Both the position numbers and the translations under genes were made by a program. 64,000 nt of DNA from Pseudotabrizicola alkalilacus. GTDB lineage: Bacteria; Pseudomonadota; Alphaproteobacteria; Rhodobacterales; Rhodobacteraceae. Position 1 is the stretch's first letter. Every line of letters begins with the position of its first letter. Shown here in pieces: positions 1 through 8,520 of this stretch. The notes beneath the pieces are model-generated. The model did not search any database, was not told where the DNA came from, and saw only the letters and a list, made by a program, of their open reading frames with translations. The stretch covers positions 124,001-188,000 of the forward strand of contig NZ_QWEY01000004.1 of NCBI RefSeq assembly GCF_003443995.1, in the 5' to 3' direction.

Positions 1-192
1 CACAGCCTGACATGCAATCAACGCATCTTCGCCCGACGCCGCCTCGTCCACCTCATAGCCCCAGCGCGACAACGACATTGTCAACATCATCCGCTGGGCC
101 TTGCTGTCATCGACAATGAGCACCCGCAAAGGCCCCAGCTGTGCTGATGCACCGCCGGGGGAATCAAGGCTGCGGAGGTCCGTCAGGATCAT
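1..192 (-). CDS. Response regulator receiver protein (partial, N-terminal end only)
   Basis: The reverse strand encodes 64 residues from an ATG at 192 and runs off the left edge. After a short leader it carries the receiver-domain start 'VLIVDDSKAQRMML', with the acidic pair DD that binds Mg2+, then 'GYEVDEAASGEDAL', the usual beta2/alpha2 region. The phospho-acceptor Asp and any output domain lie outside the window. It is divergent from an Hpt-domain protein 180 bp away, so the two probably belong to one phosphorelay. The output (diguanylate cyclase, histidine kinase or stand-alone receiver) cannot be decided. Confidence 0.85.
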   Translation of the reverse strand, partial: MILTDLRSLDSPGGASAQLGPLRVLIVDDSKAQRMMLTMSLSRWGYEVDEAASGEDALIACQAV

Positions 193-372
193 CGGGTTTC
201 GTCCATGCTGCACAGAATGATTTGACAGCCCGGACCTTAACCATCCGTGAAAACTAAAACTTTCGCTTATTGCCCGATTTGCGCTTAATTTTGATAACAA
301 AAGCTTAACCCCTAACGTCAATTATTGACAAAAGGACAGGTTACCATTGGGGCCTAAATGACGGGTGGTGTG
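193..372. promoter_or_regulatory. AT-rich divergent promoter region
   Basis: The gap between the divergent response-regulator and Hpt genes is clearly richer in A and T than the flanking genes. It includes a TTGACA hexamer near 328, but I see no convincing -10 box at the right spacing, so no exact promoter is assigned. Confidence 0.4.
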
Positions 373-699
373 ATGATTGATTGGCGTCGCGTTCAAGAGT
401 TGCTTGGCGAAATCGGGCCTGAGTGTTTCGAAGAGATCGTCGCAATTTTTCTGCAGGAAACGGATGAGGTGATCGCCCGCCTGCGGGCCCTGTCAGATAC
501 CGGCTCTGTGGAAAGCGATCTTCATTTCCTCAAGGGCAGCGCGCTGAACCTCGGCTTTGCCGAACTCGCGCAGATTTGCCAGACTGGCGAACGCCGCGCC
601 GCCACTGGGTTTGACGACGTGACACTGGATGCGGTCATCGACATCTATCATCAGTCCCGAGCCGCCTTTCTGGGTGGCATAAAGACGCTGGCAGCCTAA
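373..699 (+). CDS. Hpt domain-containing phosphotransfer protein
   Basis: This 108-residue protein is a single histidine phosphotransfer domain. The phospho-acceptor motif is 'HFLKGSALNLGF' (HxxKGSA); the His is residue 51 from this start. Such proteins pass phosphate between receiver domains in the cytoplasm. The start at 373 gives 'MIDWRRVQELLGEIG', the usual beginning of roseobacter Hpt proteins; an in-frame ATG at 358 would add five residues and neither has a strong ribosome site. The divergent neighbour is a response regulator, a plausible partner. The gene ends just before the convergent ilvA, overlapping its stop by 4 bp. Confidence 0.85.
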   Translation: MIDWRRVQELLGEIGPECFEEIVAIFLQETDEVIARLRALSDTGSVESDLHFLKGSALNLGFAELAQICQTGERRAATGFDDVTLDAVIDIYHQSRAAFLGGIKTLAA

Positions 700-1943
700 A
701 TCAGGAATTCTGACAGAATCCCGTCGTTGGTGATGTCACGATAGGGAAACGCGGCCAAATCCAGCCGCGCAAACAGTCTGGTGAAATTCTCTGGTGATTT
801 TGTTTCAATTCCAATCAGGACCGAACCGAAGTTGCGCGCCGATTTCTTGAGATACTCAAACCGCGCGATATCATCCTCTGGTCCCAGCATCTCCAGAAAC
901 TCGCGCAACGCACCAGGCCTCTGCGGCATCCGCAGAATGAAGTATTTTTTCAACCCGGCAAAGCGCTGCGCCCGCTCTTTCACCTCGGGCAGACGTTCAA
1001 AATCGAAATTGCCGCCGGATGTGACACACACCACCGTCTTGCCCCGGATCACCTCTGCCAATTCCGGCAAAACATCCACCGACAGCGCTCCGGCAGGCTC
1101 CAGCACAATGCCTTCGACATTCAGCATCTCCAGCATGGTGATGCAGATGCGGTCCTCGGGGGCCAGCAAGACCTGCGCCAGATCAACCCATTTCAGCAGG
1201 GCAAAGGTCTGGTCCCCCAAACGCGCGACAGCAGCCCCGTCAACAAAACTGTTCACCGTACTCAGCGTGTCAGGCTGCCCCGCGCGCAGCGCGGCCAGCA
1301 ACGAGGCGCCGCCCAGCGGCTCCACAAAGCGAAAGTCCACCTCTGGCGCAACCTCGCGCAGATAGCGCGTCACCCCTGACGAAAGCCCACCGCCGCCCAC
1401 GGGCAAGATGACCAGATCGGGGTCGCCGCCCAGCTGATCCAGCATTTCAACCGCGACCGAGGCTTGCCCCAGAATGACATCGGCATCATCAAAGGGTGAC
1501 AGAAAATACGCGTCTTTCTCGATGCAAAACGCCTTGGCGGCTGCCAGTGTCTGATCAAAATAGTCACCTGTCAGCACGATCTGCACCTGACCTGCGCCGA
1601 AAACCCGCGTTTTGTCGATCTTTTGCTGCGGTGTCGTCACCGGCATGAAAATCGTGCCGCGCACGCCAAAATGCCGGCAGGCAAAGGCCACCCCTTGCGC
1701 ATGATTGCCCGCACTGGCGCAGACGAAATGCTCTTGCCCCGGCTCTGCCTCACGCACCTTGCGCATTGCGGTAAAGGCACCGCGCAGTTTGTAAGACCGC
1801 ACCGGCGACAGATCTTCGCGCTTCAGCCAGATGTCGGCCCCAAACCGCTGCGACAGATAGTCATTGCGCTGCAACGGCGTCGGATCAAACAGATCGCGCA
1901 GGGCATCGGTGGCAAAGCGGGCATTTTTGGCGAAATCACTCAT
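696..1943 (-). CDS. ilvA: Threonine ammonia-lyase
   Basis: A PLP enzyme of 415 residues that deaminates L-threonine to 2-oxobutanoate, the first step of isoleucine synthesis. The PLP lysine is K52 in 'SYKLRGAF'; 'SAGNHAQG' near residue 80 and a 'GGGGLSSG' phosphate-binding loop follow. The C-terminal part ('FILRMPQRPGALREFL') is a single ACT-like domain, as in the shorter form of the family. I chose the ATG at 1943 because 'MSDFAKNARF' is a normal family start and avoids overlap with the upstream TRAP gene; the longer frame from 2039 would add an unlikely Arg/Pro-rich leader. Confidence 0.93.
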   Translation of the reverse strand: MSDFAKNARFATDALRDLFDPTPLQRNDYLSQRFGADIWLKREDLSPVRSYKLRGAFTAMRKVREAEPGQEHFVCASAGNHAQGVAFACRHFGVRGTIFMPVTTPQQKIDKTRVFGAGQVQIVLTGDYFDQTLAAAKAFCIEKDAYFLSPFDDADVILGQASVAVEMLDQLGGDPDLVILPVGGGGLSSGVTRYLREVAPEVDFRFVEPLGGASLLAALRAGQPDTLSTVNSFVDGAAVARLGDQTFALLKWVDLAQVLLAPEDRICITMLEMLNVEGIVLEPAGALSVDVLPELAEVIRGKTVVCVTSGGNFDFERLPEVKERAQRFAGLKKYFILRMPQRPGALREFLEMLGPEDDIARFEYLKKSARNFGSVLIGIETKSPENFTRLFARLDLAAFPYRDITNDGILSEFLI

Positions 1944-2014
1944 GCCCTTGGATGGCGCACCGAAAGCCCTTTGGCAAGAGACAGTCCGGGGCGCGCAACG
2001 TCGCCCCAGACCAT

Positions 2015-3331
2015 TCAGCGCATCACCGAAGGAAGCCACAGTGCCAGATCCGGCACTGCCGCCAGCAGACCGATCAGGACGAGTGTGCAGAGAATGAATG
2101 GCACGGATGCGTACACCACCTCTTTCATCGTTGTCCCGCGCGGCGCCACCCCCAGCATGACAAACAGCAACAGTCCGAATGGCGGAGTGGCAAGGCTCAA
2201 CTCCAACGCCAGCAGCATCACGATCCCGAACCAGACGGTGTCAAACTCATACAGCACGACAAGCGGAATAAAGATCGGCAAGGTCAGCATCATAATCGAC
2301 AGCTGATCCATGAACATGCCCAGAATGATCAGCACGATCAGCATGGCCAGCAACATGGCATAGGCCGACAGATCAAAGCTGGTGGCAAAGGCGATCAGCC
2401 CCTGTGAAGCCCCCGAGAACGCAAGGATCTGGGAAAAGGTGGTCGAGCCAAGGATAATCATCAGCATCATCGCCGATACCTTGACCGAGCCGCGCAGCGA
2501 TTTGACAATCACCTCCATGCTCAACCGCCGGTACAACAGCGCAAGAATGGCGACGGCCGCTGTGCCACAGGCGGCGGATTCTGTCGGCGTCGCCCAGCCC
2601 AGCAGGATCAGACCAACCACGGCAAAGATCACCAGCGCCATCGGCAGCACATCGCGGATCAAGCCGCCCAGCACCTCTTGCAGGCTGTGCGTTTCAGGCG
2701 TGTAACCGGGGGCCGCTTCAGGGTCGATGCGGATCATCAGCCAGATGGTGCCGACATAGAGCATCGCCAGCACCAGACCGGGGATCAGCCCCGCAATCAG
2801 CAACGCACCCACGTCGATCCGCGCCAGTGACCCCAAAAGTACAGCCAAAGAAGACGGCGGAATGATCATTGCAAGGCCACCCGTAGCGATGATCGGCCCC
2901 ATGACGATGTATTTCTTGTAACCGCGATTCAACATATCGGGCATCAAAGTAGATCCCAACATGGCTGTATTCGCCATCGACGACCCCGACAGCGTGGCAA
3001 AGATCGTGCCGCCACCCACGGTCAGATATGCAAGCCGTCCCCGCACCCCGCCAAAACACTTGTCCAGAGCGTTGAACACGCCGATGGCCAGACCCGAGTG
3101 AAACAGCAATTCGCCCATGATCAGGAACAGCGGAACCGGAGCCAGCGTGAATGACGTGACCGCCGCCGTCGCATTGGTCAACAGCTGCTCGATCCCGCCA
3201 ATGCCGCCCATCAGCACCATGACCCCGGCCATGTTGATGATCAGAAAGGCCACCGCCACCGGCATCCCGAACAGCATCAGAACCATCAGACCACCGATCA
3301 GAAAGGCGGTCGCTTCATACCATTCCATCAT
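2015..3331 (-). CDS. TRAP transporter large permease (DctM family)
   Basis: A 438-residue polytopic inner-membrane protein with about 12 hydrophobic segments and typical DctM sequence such as 'LTLPIFIPLV' and 'SLATPPFGLLLFVMLGV'. It is the sodium-coupled transport subunit of a tripartite ATP-independent periplasmic transporter. It starts 1 bp after the small-permease stop and lies last in the operon dctP-dctQ-dctM. The substrate is not readable from sequence. Its position beside the hydroxyquinol module suggests an aromatic or carboxylate substrate, but this is inference. Confidence 0.93.
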   Translation of the reverse strand: MMEWYEATAFLIGGLMVLMLFGMPVAVAFLIINMAGVMVLMGGIGGIEQLLTNATAAVTSFTLAPVPLFLIMGELLFHSGLAIGVFNALDKCFGGVRGRLAYLTVGGGTIFATLSGSSMANTAMLGSTLMPDMLNRGYKKYIVMGPIIATGGLAMIIPPSSLAVLLGSLARIDVGALLIAGLIPGLVLAMLYVGTIWLMIRIDPEAAPGYTPETHSLQEVLGGLIRDVLPMALVIFAVVGLILLGWATPTESAACGTAAVAILALLYRRLSMEVIVKSLRGSVKVSAMMLMIILGSTTFSQILAFSGASQGLIAFATSFDLSAYAMLLAMLIVLIILGMFMDQLSIMMLTLPIFIPLVVLYEFDTVWFGIVMLLALELSLATPPFGLLLFVMLGVAPRGTTMKEVVYASVPFILCTLVLIGLLAAVPDLALWLPSVMR

Positions 3332-3332
3332 G

Positions 3333-3830
3333 TCAATGCTCGCCCCCGGCGCCAGTGTACTCTTCGCCCCGCAGCAACATGCGCAAGAACTCGGTGGCCA
3401 TCAGCGCAAAGCCAAGCGCCATGAATGCGTAAAGCAGCCAGCCCGACAGATCGACTGACCGCATGTCGATCGTGCCAGACTGCCATTGCCGCAGCCCGAT
3501 ACGGCCTGACACCACGGCGAGAATGCCAACCGCACTTGCCGCAATCAGCAATACCAAGCGATTGACCCCCCGCTGCACGGCGCGCGGGGTCAGCTTGATG
3601 ACAGATGACAACGAGACATGCCCATTTATACGCACCAGCCATGGCGCGGCGGCCATCGTGCTGAACAGCAGCGCATATTCAACAATCGCACTGGTTGCAT
3701 TCAGCGGTGTCCAGCCCAGATTACGGCTGAGCACATCATAGATGATCAGCACCGTTACGACGGCCAGGCTGGCCGCCCCCAGTGCCGCCAGCCCCAAAAT
3801 TATGCGGTCATAGAGTTTCAGAAGGATCAT
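3333..3830 (-). CDS. TRAP transporter small permease (DctQ family)
   Basis: A 165-residue membrane protein with four hydrophobic segments, the size and layout of DctQ subunits that join the binding protein to the large permease. The start at 3830 ('MILLKLYDRIILGLAALG') is preceded by AGGAAA at proper spacing; the longer frame from 3872 would read through the intercistronic hairpin. It is immediately followed by the large permease. Confidence 0.9.
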   Translation of the reverse strand: MILLKLYDRIILGLAALGAASLAVVTVLIIYDVLSRNLGWTPLNATSAIVEYALLFSTMAAAPWLVRINGHVSLSSVIKLTPRAVQRGVNRLVLLIAASAVGILAVVSGRIGLRQWQSGTIDMRSVDLSGWLLYAFMALGFALMATEFLRMLLRGEEYTGAGGEH

Positions 3831-3847
3831 TGTGCTTTTCCTGGCTG

Positions 3848-3873
3848 GGTGCCGGACCGAAGGGCCCGGCACC
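3848..3873 (-). promoter_or_regulatory. Intercistronic hairpin between TRAP binding protein and permease genes
   Basis: Arms GGTGCCGG (3848-3855) and CCGGCACC (3866-3873) pair perfectly over 8 bp around a 10-base loop. No U-run follows. It lies directly after the dctP-type stop and just before the dctQ-type ribosome site. Such hairpins commonly stabilise the upstream message so that the binding protein is made in excess of the permease; that role is inferred. Confidence 0.6.
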
Positions 3874-3881
3874 GGGCGTTC

Positions 3882-4892
3882 TCAGCGCGAGAAGTACAGC
3901 GCGCGTAGCGCATCTGCATGCGGCGATCCCGAGGCTTTCAGCCGATTCCAGACCGCATCATGTGCCGCATCGACAAAAGCCTTGGCGGCGTCGCCTTCCA
4001 GTTGCACCACTTGCATGCCCTGCGCCTCGAAACGCGCATTCACATCGCCGGTCAGCTTTTGCCAGTCCTCATAGCTGCTGGCTTCAAACTCAATGGCAAC
4101 CTCCGTGAGGATCTGGCGCGATTCTTCGCTCAGCGTGGCCCATTTGGCGGGCGCGATGTAGATTCCCAGATCGGCCTGCAAAAAGCCGGGATCAACGCGA
4201 TATTTCAGAAAGCGGTCCCAGTTCCAGCCTTCGATTGCCGAAGGCGGATAGCCCAGCCCGTCAAAGGTGCCACGCTCCAGCCCGGTATAAACATCCGGCA
4301 CGGGGATGCTGACGGGAATTGCGCCAAGGCTTTCATAAAAAGCATTATACAAAGGCGACGCCCGCAGACGTTTCCCGGTCAGATCAATTGATCCGTCTTC
4401 CTTGCGGGCAGGTTCCTCCAGCAGATATAGATGCAGCGGCGCAGCCGGGGCAAAGCGCGCCAGGATGTGAATGCCCAGCGTTTCCGCTGCAACTTGCTGA
4501 ACCAGTGCAAAGCCGCCGTTTTCACGGGTTACCATCGGATCAAGGTCGCTGCCAACCCAGGCGTCAGCCTCTGGCATGCTTCCCAGCGCATAGCTGATCG
4601 GGCCAAAGGTCATGTCGACCACGCCCCGCCCGACGGCCTCAATCTGCTGCAGCCCCGGCACGATCTCGGGACCGCCAATCACATCAACCCGGACAATACC
4701 CTTGCCACGCTCATTCACGGCATCCGCGAAACGGACATACAGCTGTGATGTATTGTCGGTAGAGGGAAAGGCAGTCAGCGAGCGCAAGACATCTTCGGCC
4801 AGAGCGGCAGATGTCGTCACGGCGCTGACCGCAACCGCGGCACAAACCACGGTGGCACGGCGGATATGCTGTGCAAGGGTGCAAGCAGTCAT
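3882..4892 (-). CDS. TRAP transporter substrate-binding protein (DctP family)
   Basis: A 336-residue periplasmic protein with a signal peptide (twin Arg at 11-12, hydrophobic core to about 30, cleavage near 'ALA-ED'). Body sequence fits DctP proteins, for example 'LTGKRLRASPLYNAFYESLG' and the ligand region 'VYTGLERGTFDGLGYP'. It captures the substrate for the downstream permeases. First gene of the TRAP operon. The ligand is unknown. An upstream element at 4964-4985 resembles sites in front of other genes of the catabolic island. Confidence 0.9.
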   Translation of the reverse strand: MTACTLAQHIRRATVVCAAVAVSAVTTSAALAEDVLRSLTAFPSTDNTSQLYVRFADAVNERGKGIVRVDVIGGPEIVPGLQQIEAVGRGVVDMTFGPISYALGSMPEADAWVGSDLDPMVTRENGGFALVQQVAAETLGIHILARFAPAAPLHLYLLEEPARKEDGSIDLTGKRLRASPLYNAFYESLGAIPVSIPVPDVYTGLERGTFDGLGYPPSAIEGWNWDRFLKYRVDPGFLQADLGIYIAPAKWATLSEESRQILTEVAIEFEASSYEDWQKLTGDVNARFEAQGMQVVQLEGDAAKAFVDAAHDAVWNRLKASGSPHADALRALYFSR

Positions 4893-4963
4893 TTCATTCT
4901 CCTGTTGGCATCGTTTTTTCTGGAACGTGGCAGGGCAGACCCCGCCAACAACACCTCACGCTA

Positions 4964-4985
4964 GCACGTGATTTTTCATGTATTA
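4964..4985. promoter_or_regulatory. Candidate operator upstream of the TRAP operon
   Basis: On the reverse strand this reads TACATGA then AAAAAT then CACGTG. The block upstream of the aldehyde dehydrogenase gene (8522-8539) reads TACATGA-TAATG-CACGTG and is nearly the same over 19 bases. It lies about 75 bp before the binding-protein start and touches the LysR stop codon. A regulator site shared within the island is inferred; the binding protein is unknown (MarR/IacR, LysR or AraC are all encoded nearby). Confidence 0.4.
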
Positions 4986-5999
4986 TTGCGATTTTTGCAA
5001 AACAGCCTTCCTGGCCTGTTCTGGCGTTGCGACCACGGTAAACAGCTCTGGATCTGCCTCAAAAACAGGCTTTGATCCTACAAATTGCTCTGCCCAGAGA
5101 CTCTCAAAACCATTCTCGCGAAAGTGTCCGACCAAGGCATCAATGAACAGGCGCGCACGCATCGGCAGGAAACTGCGGGTAGGATAGGCAAGGTTCATGG
5201 TCAACCCGCAGGGTGTCCAGTCTGGCAATACCGGCAGCAGTCGTCCTGCGCGCAGATCGTCATATATGATATAGGCGGGCTGAACCAGAATCCCCATGCC
5301 GCCCAGTGCCGCGTCACGCAACAGCTGGCCATCATTTGCCACCAGATCCCCCGACACATTCAAGCGGCTGGTCGTGCCTGCTTTCGTCAGGGTCAGCACA
5401 TCCCAGTCTTCGGCCAATGAATACAACAACAACTTGTGCTTTCGCAGATCGTCGGGATGCTCTGGCGTGCCGTATCTGGCAATATAGCCCGGTGCGGCAG
5501 CCAGCATCCGCGGCACCTCGGCCAGTTTGCGGATGGTGACGGAACTGTCAGCCTCGGCTCGTCTGGTGCGGATGGCCAGATCCAGCCCGTTTTCGATGAT
5601 GTCACAGTAGCGGTTCGAAGCCTGAATCTCGATCCGCACCAGCGGATAGCGCGCCTTGTAGGTCTGGATGACCGGCATCAGATGCAGCAGCGCAAATGAC
5701 AACGACGCCCCGATGCGCAGCGTGCCGAACGGTTCTGCCGCGCCCCGGATCACGCTTTCCTCGGCCTCGCGCAGGCTGTTCAGGATTTCGCGCGCATTGC
5801 GCGCAAAGCTCTCGCCTTCAGAAGTCAGCGACATTTGCCGCGTTGTCCGCTGTACAAGCCGCACCCCTAGCCGTGTCTCCAGTGCTGACAAGGTCCGACT
5901 GACCCCGGATACTGACAGACCCAGCACTTCAGAGGCTCTGGTCAGGTTTGCTTCTTCAGCAATCGCTGCGAAAACCTGTAGCTCTGTAATCCGGTCCAT
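4983..5999 (-). CDS. LysR family transcriptional regulator
   Basis: A 338-residue protein with an N-terminal winged helix-turn-helix ('ITELQVFAAIAEEANLTRASEVLGL', residues about 4-28, continuing to residue 60) and a LysR effector domain of the AaeR/DmlR type. The start is the ATG at 5999; a GTG nine bases further upstream (6008) would add three residues. It is divergent from the Dabb/maleylacetate reductase/hydroxyquinol dioxygenase operon and is the likely activator of that operon, in the classic LysR divergent layout. A near-perfect 24-bp palindrome lies 18 bp before its start codon. Confidence 0.9.
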   Translation of the reverse strand: MDRITELQVFAAIAEEANLTRASEVLGLSVSGVSRTLSALETRLGVRLVQRTTRQMSLTSEGESFARNAREILNSLREAEESVIRGAAEPFGTLRIGASLSFALLHLMPVIQTYKARYPLVRIEIQASNRYCDIIENGLDLAIRTRRAEADSSVTIRKLAEVPRMLAAAPGYIARYGTPEHPDDLRKHKLLLYSLAEDWDVLTLTKAGTTSRLNVSGDLVANDGQLLRDAALGGMGILVQPAYIIYDDLRAGRLLPVLPDWTPCGLTMNLAYPTRSFLPMRARLFIDALVGHFRENGFESLWAEQFVGSKPVFEADPELFTVVATPEQARKAVLQKSQ

Positions 6000-6017
6000 T
6001 CGGGCCACCCGCTGTCA

Positions 6018-6041
6018 TGTTACAGTAATATTACCATAACA
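6018..6041. promoter_or_regulatory. 24-bp palindromic operator in the LysR/hydroxyquinol divergent promoter
   Basis: Arms TGTTACAGTAAT and ATTACCATAACA are reverse complements in 10 of 12 positions, with no spacer. The palindrome ends 18 bp before a good -10 box (TATAAT, 6060-6065) for the rightward operon, so it covers the -35 position, as expected for a LysR-type activator site. It would also overlap the regulator's own leader, allowing autoregulation. Confidence 0.65.
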
Positions 6042-6059
6042 GTGTTGTGCCGAATCAGC

Positions 6060-6065
6060 TATAAT
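6060..6065 (+). promoter_or_regulatory. -10 box of the hydroxyquinol operon
   Basis: A consensus TATAAT on the forward strand, about 135 bp before the first gene. The -35 region (about 6037-6042, TAACAG) is poor and lies in the palindrome, consistent with an activator-dependent promoter. Confidence 0.45.
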
Positions 6066-6199
6066 TTGTTTGCTTTCGCACCAATCTTTGCGGCGTCTGC
6101 AATGATGTTTCGCAAATTGCGTGATTTATCCTGCAATTACATGGTGCCACTGTGACGCAACCGGAACCCAGCCCGGAACGTCAGATACCGGAGTCCCCT

Positions 6200-6538
6200 A
6201 TGAAAGATGCCAACGCTTCCCCGATCTGCCACATCGTGATGTGGGATGTGACCGGCAGCAATGACGCCGAAAAACGCGATGCCATCAACGCGGTCCGCGA
6301 CGCGTTCGAGGCATTGCGGGATCGCATCCCCGGCATGACGCGTCTTGAGATCGGTGTCGATATCAGTCGGATCGACTATGCCTGCGATATGCTGCTGCTG
6401 ACGGAATTTGAATCCGAAGCCGCACTCGCCGCCTATGCGGTTCACCCCGAACATCTTGCCGTGCGGGACCGGCTGGCCGGGCTGCGCATCGCCCGGCATC
6501 AGGTGGATTATCAGATAGCTACAGGCAGCGTATCATGA
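6200..6538 (+). CDS. Dabb (stress-responsive alpha-beta barrel) domain protein
   Basis: A 112-residue protein starting 'MKDANASPICHIVMWDV'. The pattern 'HIVMWDV...AFEALRDRIPGMTRLEIGVDIS...HPEHLAVRDRL' is the Dabb fold, a small dimeric ferredoxin-like barrel. Some members act on aromatic or polyketide intermediates, others have no known activity. The ATG at 6200 follows GGAG with 6 bases spacing; an upstream ATG at 6152 lacks this. Its stop overlaps the maleylacetate reductase start by 4 bp (ATGA), so it is translationally coupled to a hydroxyquinol pathway gene. Its exact role is not known. Confidence 0.85.
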   Translation: MKDANASPICHIVMWDVTGSNDAEKRDAINAVRDAFEALRDRIPGMTRLEIGVDISRIDYACDMLLLTEFESEAALAAYAVHPEHLAVRDRLAGLRIARHQVDYQIATGSVS

Positions 6539-7602
6539 CCGGCTCCGGGTTTATCTACACAGGTCATCCGTCACGCGTCGTTTTTGGTTTCGGCACCACG
6601 GCAGCCCTGCCCGACGAAATGGCCCGGCTTGGCACCCGTCGCGCATTGATCCTGACGACACCGGCGCAGGAAGCCCAAGGGCAAAGGCTTGCCGATCTGC
6701 TGGGTGAGGCTACGGTCGGCGTGTTCGCCGGTGCGGTCATGCATACGCCGGTCGATGTCAGCGATCTTGCAGCCGACCGCGCCCGCCAGCTTAAGGCAGA
6801 TGTGGTGGTGGCCATCGGGGGCGGTTCCACCACCGGCCTTGGCAAAGCAATTGCCCTGCGCACCGGCCTGCCGCAGATCGTTCTGCCCACCACCTATGCC
6901 GGGTCCGAGATGACCCCGATTCTGGGTGAGACCTCGGGCGGGCAAAAGCGCACGCAAACCACGCCAAAGGTGCTGCCACAGGTGGTGATCTACGATATCG
7001 ACTACACGCTGGACCTTCCGGTGGCGTTGTCGGGGACCAGCGGCATCAATGCCATCGCCCATGCGGTCGAGGCGCTTTATGCCCGCGATACCAATCCGGT
7101 GATAAACCTGATGGCGGTGGAGGGGATAAGAGCACTGGTTCGCGCTCTGCCCGCCATCAGCAGCGATCCGCACAATCGCACTGCGCGCGCCGATGCGCTG
7201 TATGGCGCGTGGCTCTGCGGCATCTGTCTCGGTTCGGTTGGCATGGCACTGCACCATAAGCTGTGCCACACGCTGGGCGGCACGTTTGATCTGCCCCATG
7301 CCGAAACCCACACGTTGATGCTGCCACATGCGCTGGCCTACAACGCCCCAGCGATACCAGAGGCGATGGCGCTGCTACGCACCGTGCTCGGCCCCGATCC
7401 TGCACAGGCGCTCTATGCGCTTGGCCACGCGGTCGGTGCCCCTACCTCGCTGGAGGCGCTTGGCATGCCCGAAACCGGCATTCCCCGTGCTGTCGATCTG
7501 GCACTGGCCAATCCCTATTGGAACCCCCGCCCGCTGGAGCGCGATGCGCTGACCGCACTCATCACCCGTGCCCACACCGGCGCAGCGCCCATCCCCGGTT
7601 GA
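6535..7602 (+). CDS. Maleylacetate reductase (iron-containing alcohol dehydrogenase family)
   Basis: A 355-residue enzyme that reduces maleylacetate to 3-oxoadipate with NAD(P)H. The Rossmann region has 'AIGGGSTTGLGKAIA' (about 93-107), followed by 'LPTTYAGSEMTPI', a hallmark of maleylacetate reductases. Metal/active-site His candidates occur in 'NAIAHAVEALYA' (H176), 'HHKLCHTLGG' (H241, H245) and 'LPHAETHT'. It sits between the Dabb gene and the hydroxyquinol dioxygenase, which makes its substrate. Confidence 0.93.
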   Translation: MTGSGFIYTGHPSRVVFGFGTTAALPDEMARLGTRRALILTTPAQEAQGQRLADLLGEATVGVFAGAVMHTPVDVSDLAADRARQLKADVVVAIGGGSTTGLGKAIALRTGLPQIVLPTTYAGSEMTPILGETSGGQKRTQTTPKVLPQVVIYDIDYTLDLPVALSGTSGINAIAHAVEALYARDTNPVINLMAVEGIRALVRALPAISSDPHNRTARADALYGAWLCGICLGSVGMALHHKLCHTLGGTFDLPHAETHTLMLPHALAYNAPAIPEAMALLRTVLGPDPAQALYALGHAVGAPTSLEALGMPETGIPRAVDLALANPYWNPRPLERDALTALITRAHTGAAPIPG

Positions 7603-7612
7603 GGAGACCGCC

Positions 7613-8461
7613 ATGAGCTACTTTTCCGAAGCCACCTCCGCCGAAACGGTCAACGACCGCATCGGGGTAGCGACCGATCCGCGGCTGCGCCAGGTGATGA
7701 CGTCATTGGTCAACCACCTGCATGCCTTCATCAAGGATGTCACGCTGACCGAGGCAGAATGGGAAACCGCGATCAGTTTTCTGACCCGCACCGGACAGAT
7801 CTGCACCGATACCCGGCAAGAATTCATCCTGCTGTCCGATGCGCTTGGGGTGTCGATGCTGGTTGATGCTGTCAACAACCGGGTGCCGGCAGGTGCCACG
7901 GATTCCACCGTTTTTGGCCCGTTCCATGTGGACGGCGCGCCGGAATTGCCCTTGGGCACCTGCATCAGTCTGGATGGCAAGGGCGAGATCTGCCTGTATG
8001 AGGGCCGTGTGCTGGATCTGAATGGCGCGCCGATTGCCAATGCGCTGGTCGATGTGTGGTCCGACAATGCCGACGGGTTTTATGATGTGCAGCAGCCGGA
8101 CCTGCAGCCAAAGTGGAACAACCGCGGCGTGTTCCGCACCGGCCCTGACGGAGCCTATGCCTTTCGCGGCATCAAGCCAGTCTCATACCCGATTCCCGAT
8201 GATGGCCCGGTGGGGCAGATGCTGGGTGCTCTTGGCCGCCACCCCTGGCGTCCCGCGCATATGCATTTCCGGGTCACCGCCCCCGGTCATGCCCGCCTGA
8301 TCACGCACATTTTTGTCAGCGGTGATGCGTATCTGACCTCGGATGCGGTGTTTGGGGTCAAGGCATCGTTGATCGCCGATTTCAGGCCAGTGCAAAGCCC
8401 GACCGAACAATGGCATGCGGCTTTCAACTTCGTGCTTCGACCGACCTGCACAACGGCATGA
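7613..8461 (+). CDS. Hydroxyquinol 1,2-dioxygenase (intradiol)
   Basis: A 282-residue non-haem Fe(III) dioxygenase that cleaves 1,2,4-trihydroxybenzene to maleylacetate. The four iron ligands are visible: Y157 ('GFYDVQ'), Y192 ('SYPIPDDGPVG'), H216 and H218 ('RPAHMHFRV'). The stretches 'FGPFHVDGAPELPLGTCISL' and 'YPIPDDGPVG' fit the hydroxyquinol subgroup rather than catechol 1,2-dioxygenases. The start at 7613 follows GAGGAG. The maleylacetate reductase just upstream confirms the product. A broader specificity including catechol cannot be excluded. Confidence 0.93.
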   Translation: MSYFSEATSAETVNDRIGVATDPRLRQVMTSLVNHLHAFIKDVTLTEAEWETAISFLTRTGQICTDTRQEFILLSDALGVSMLVDAVNNRVPAGATDSTVFGPFHVDGAPELPLGTCISLDGKGEICLYEGRVLDLNGAPIANALVDVWSDNADGFYDVQQPDLQPKWNNRGVFRTGPDGAYAFRGIKPVSYPIPDDGPVGQMLGALGRHPWRPAHMHFRVTAPGHARLITHIFVSGDAYLTSDAVFGVKASLIADFRPVQSPTEQWHAAFNFVLRPTCTTA

Positions 8462-8520
8462 TGCCTGCATTCTAGGCAGAGCGCCAAATGGCTGACAGCA
8501 ACAGCTGAGGTCAACAGAAT

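Noticed and set aside
1623-2407. Forward frames over the ilvA/TRAP junction
   Set aside because: They mirror two well-supported reverse genes, have skewed composition and no motif.
7613-8461. Catechol 1,2-dioxygenase
   Set aside because: Considered because Iac pathways give catechol, but the 'YPIPDDGPVG' region and the neighbouring maleylacetate reductase indicate hydroxyquinol cleavage.
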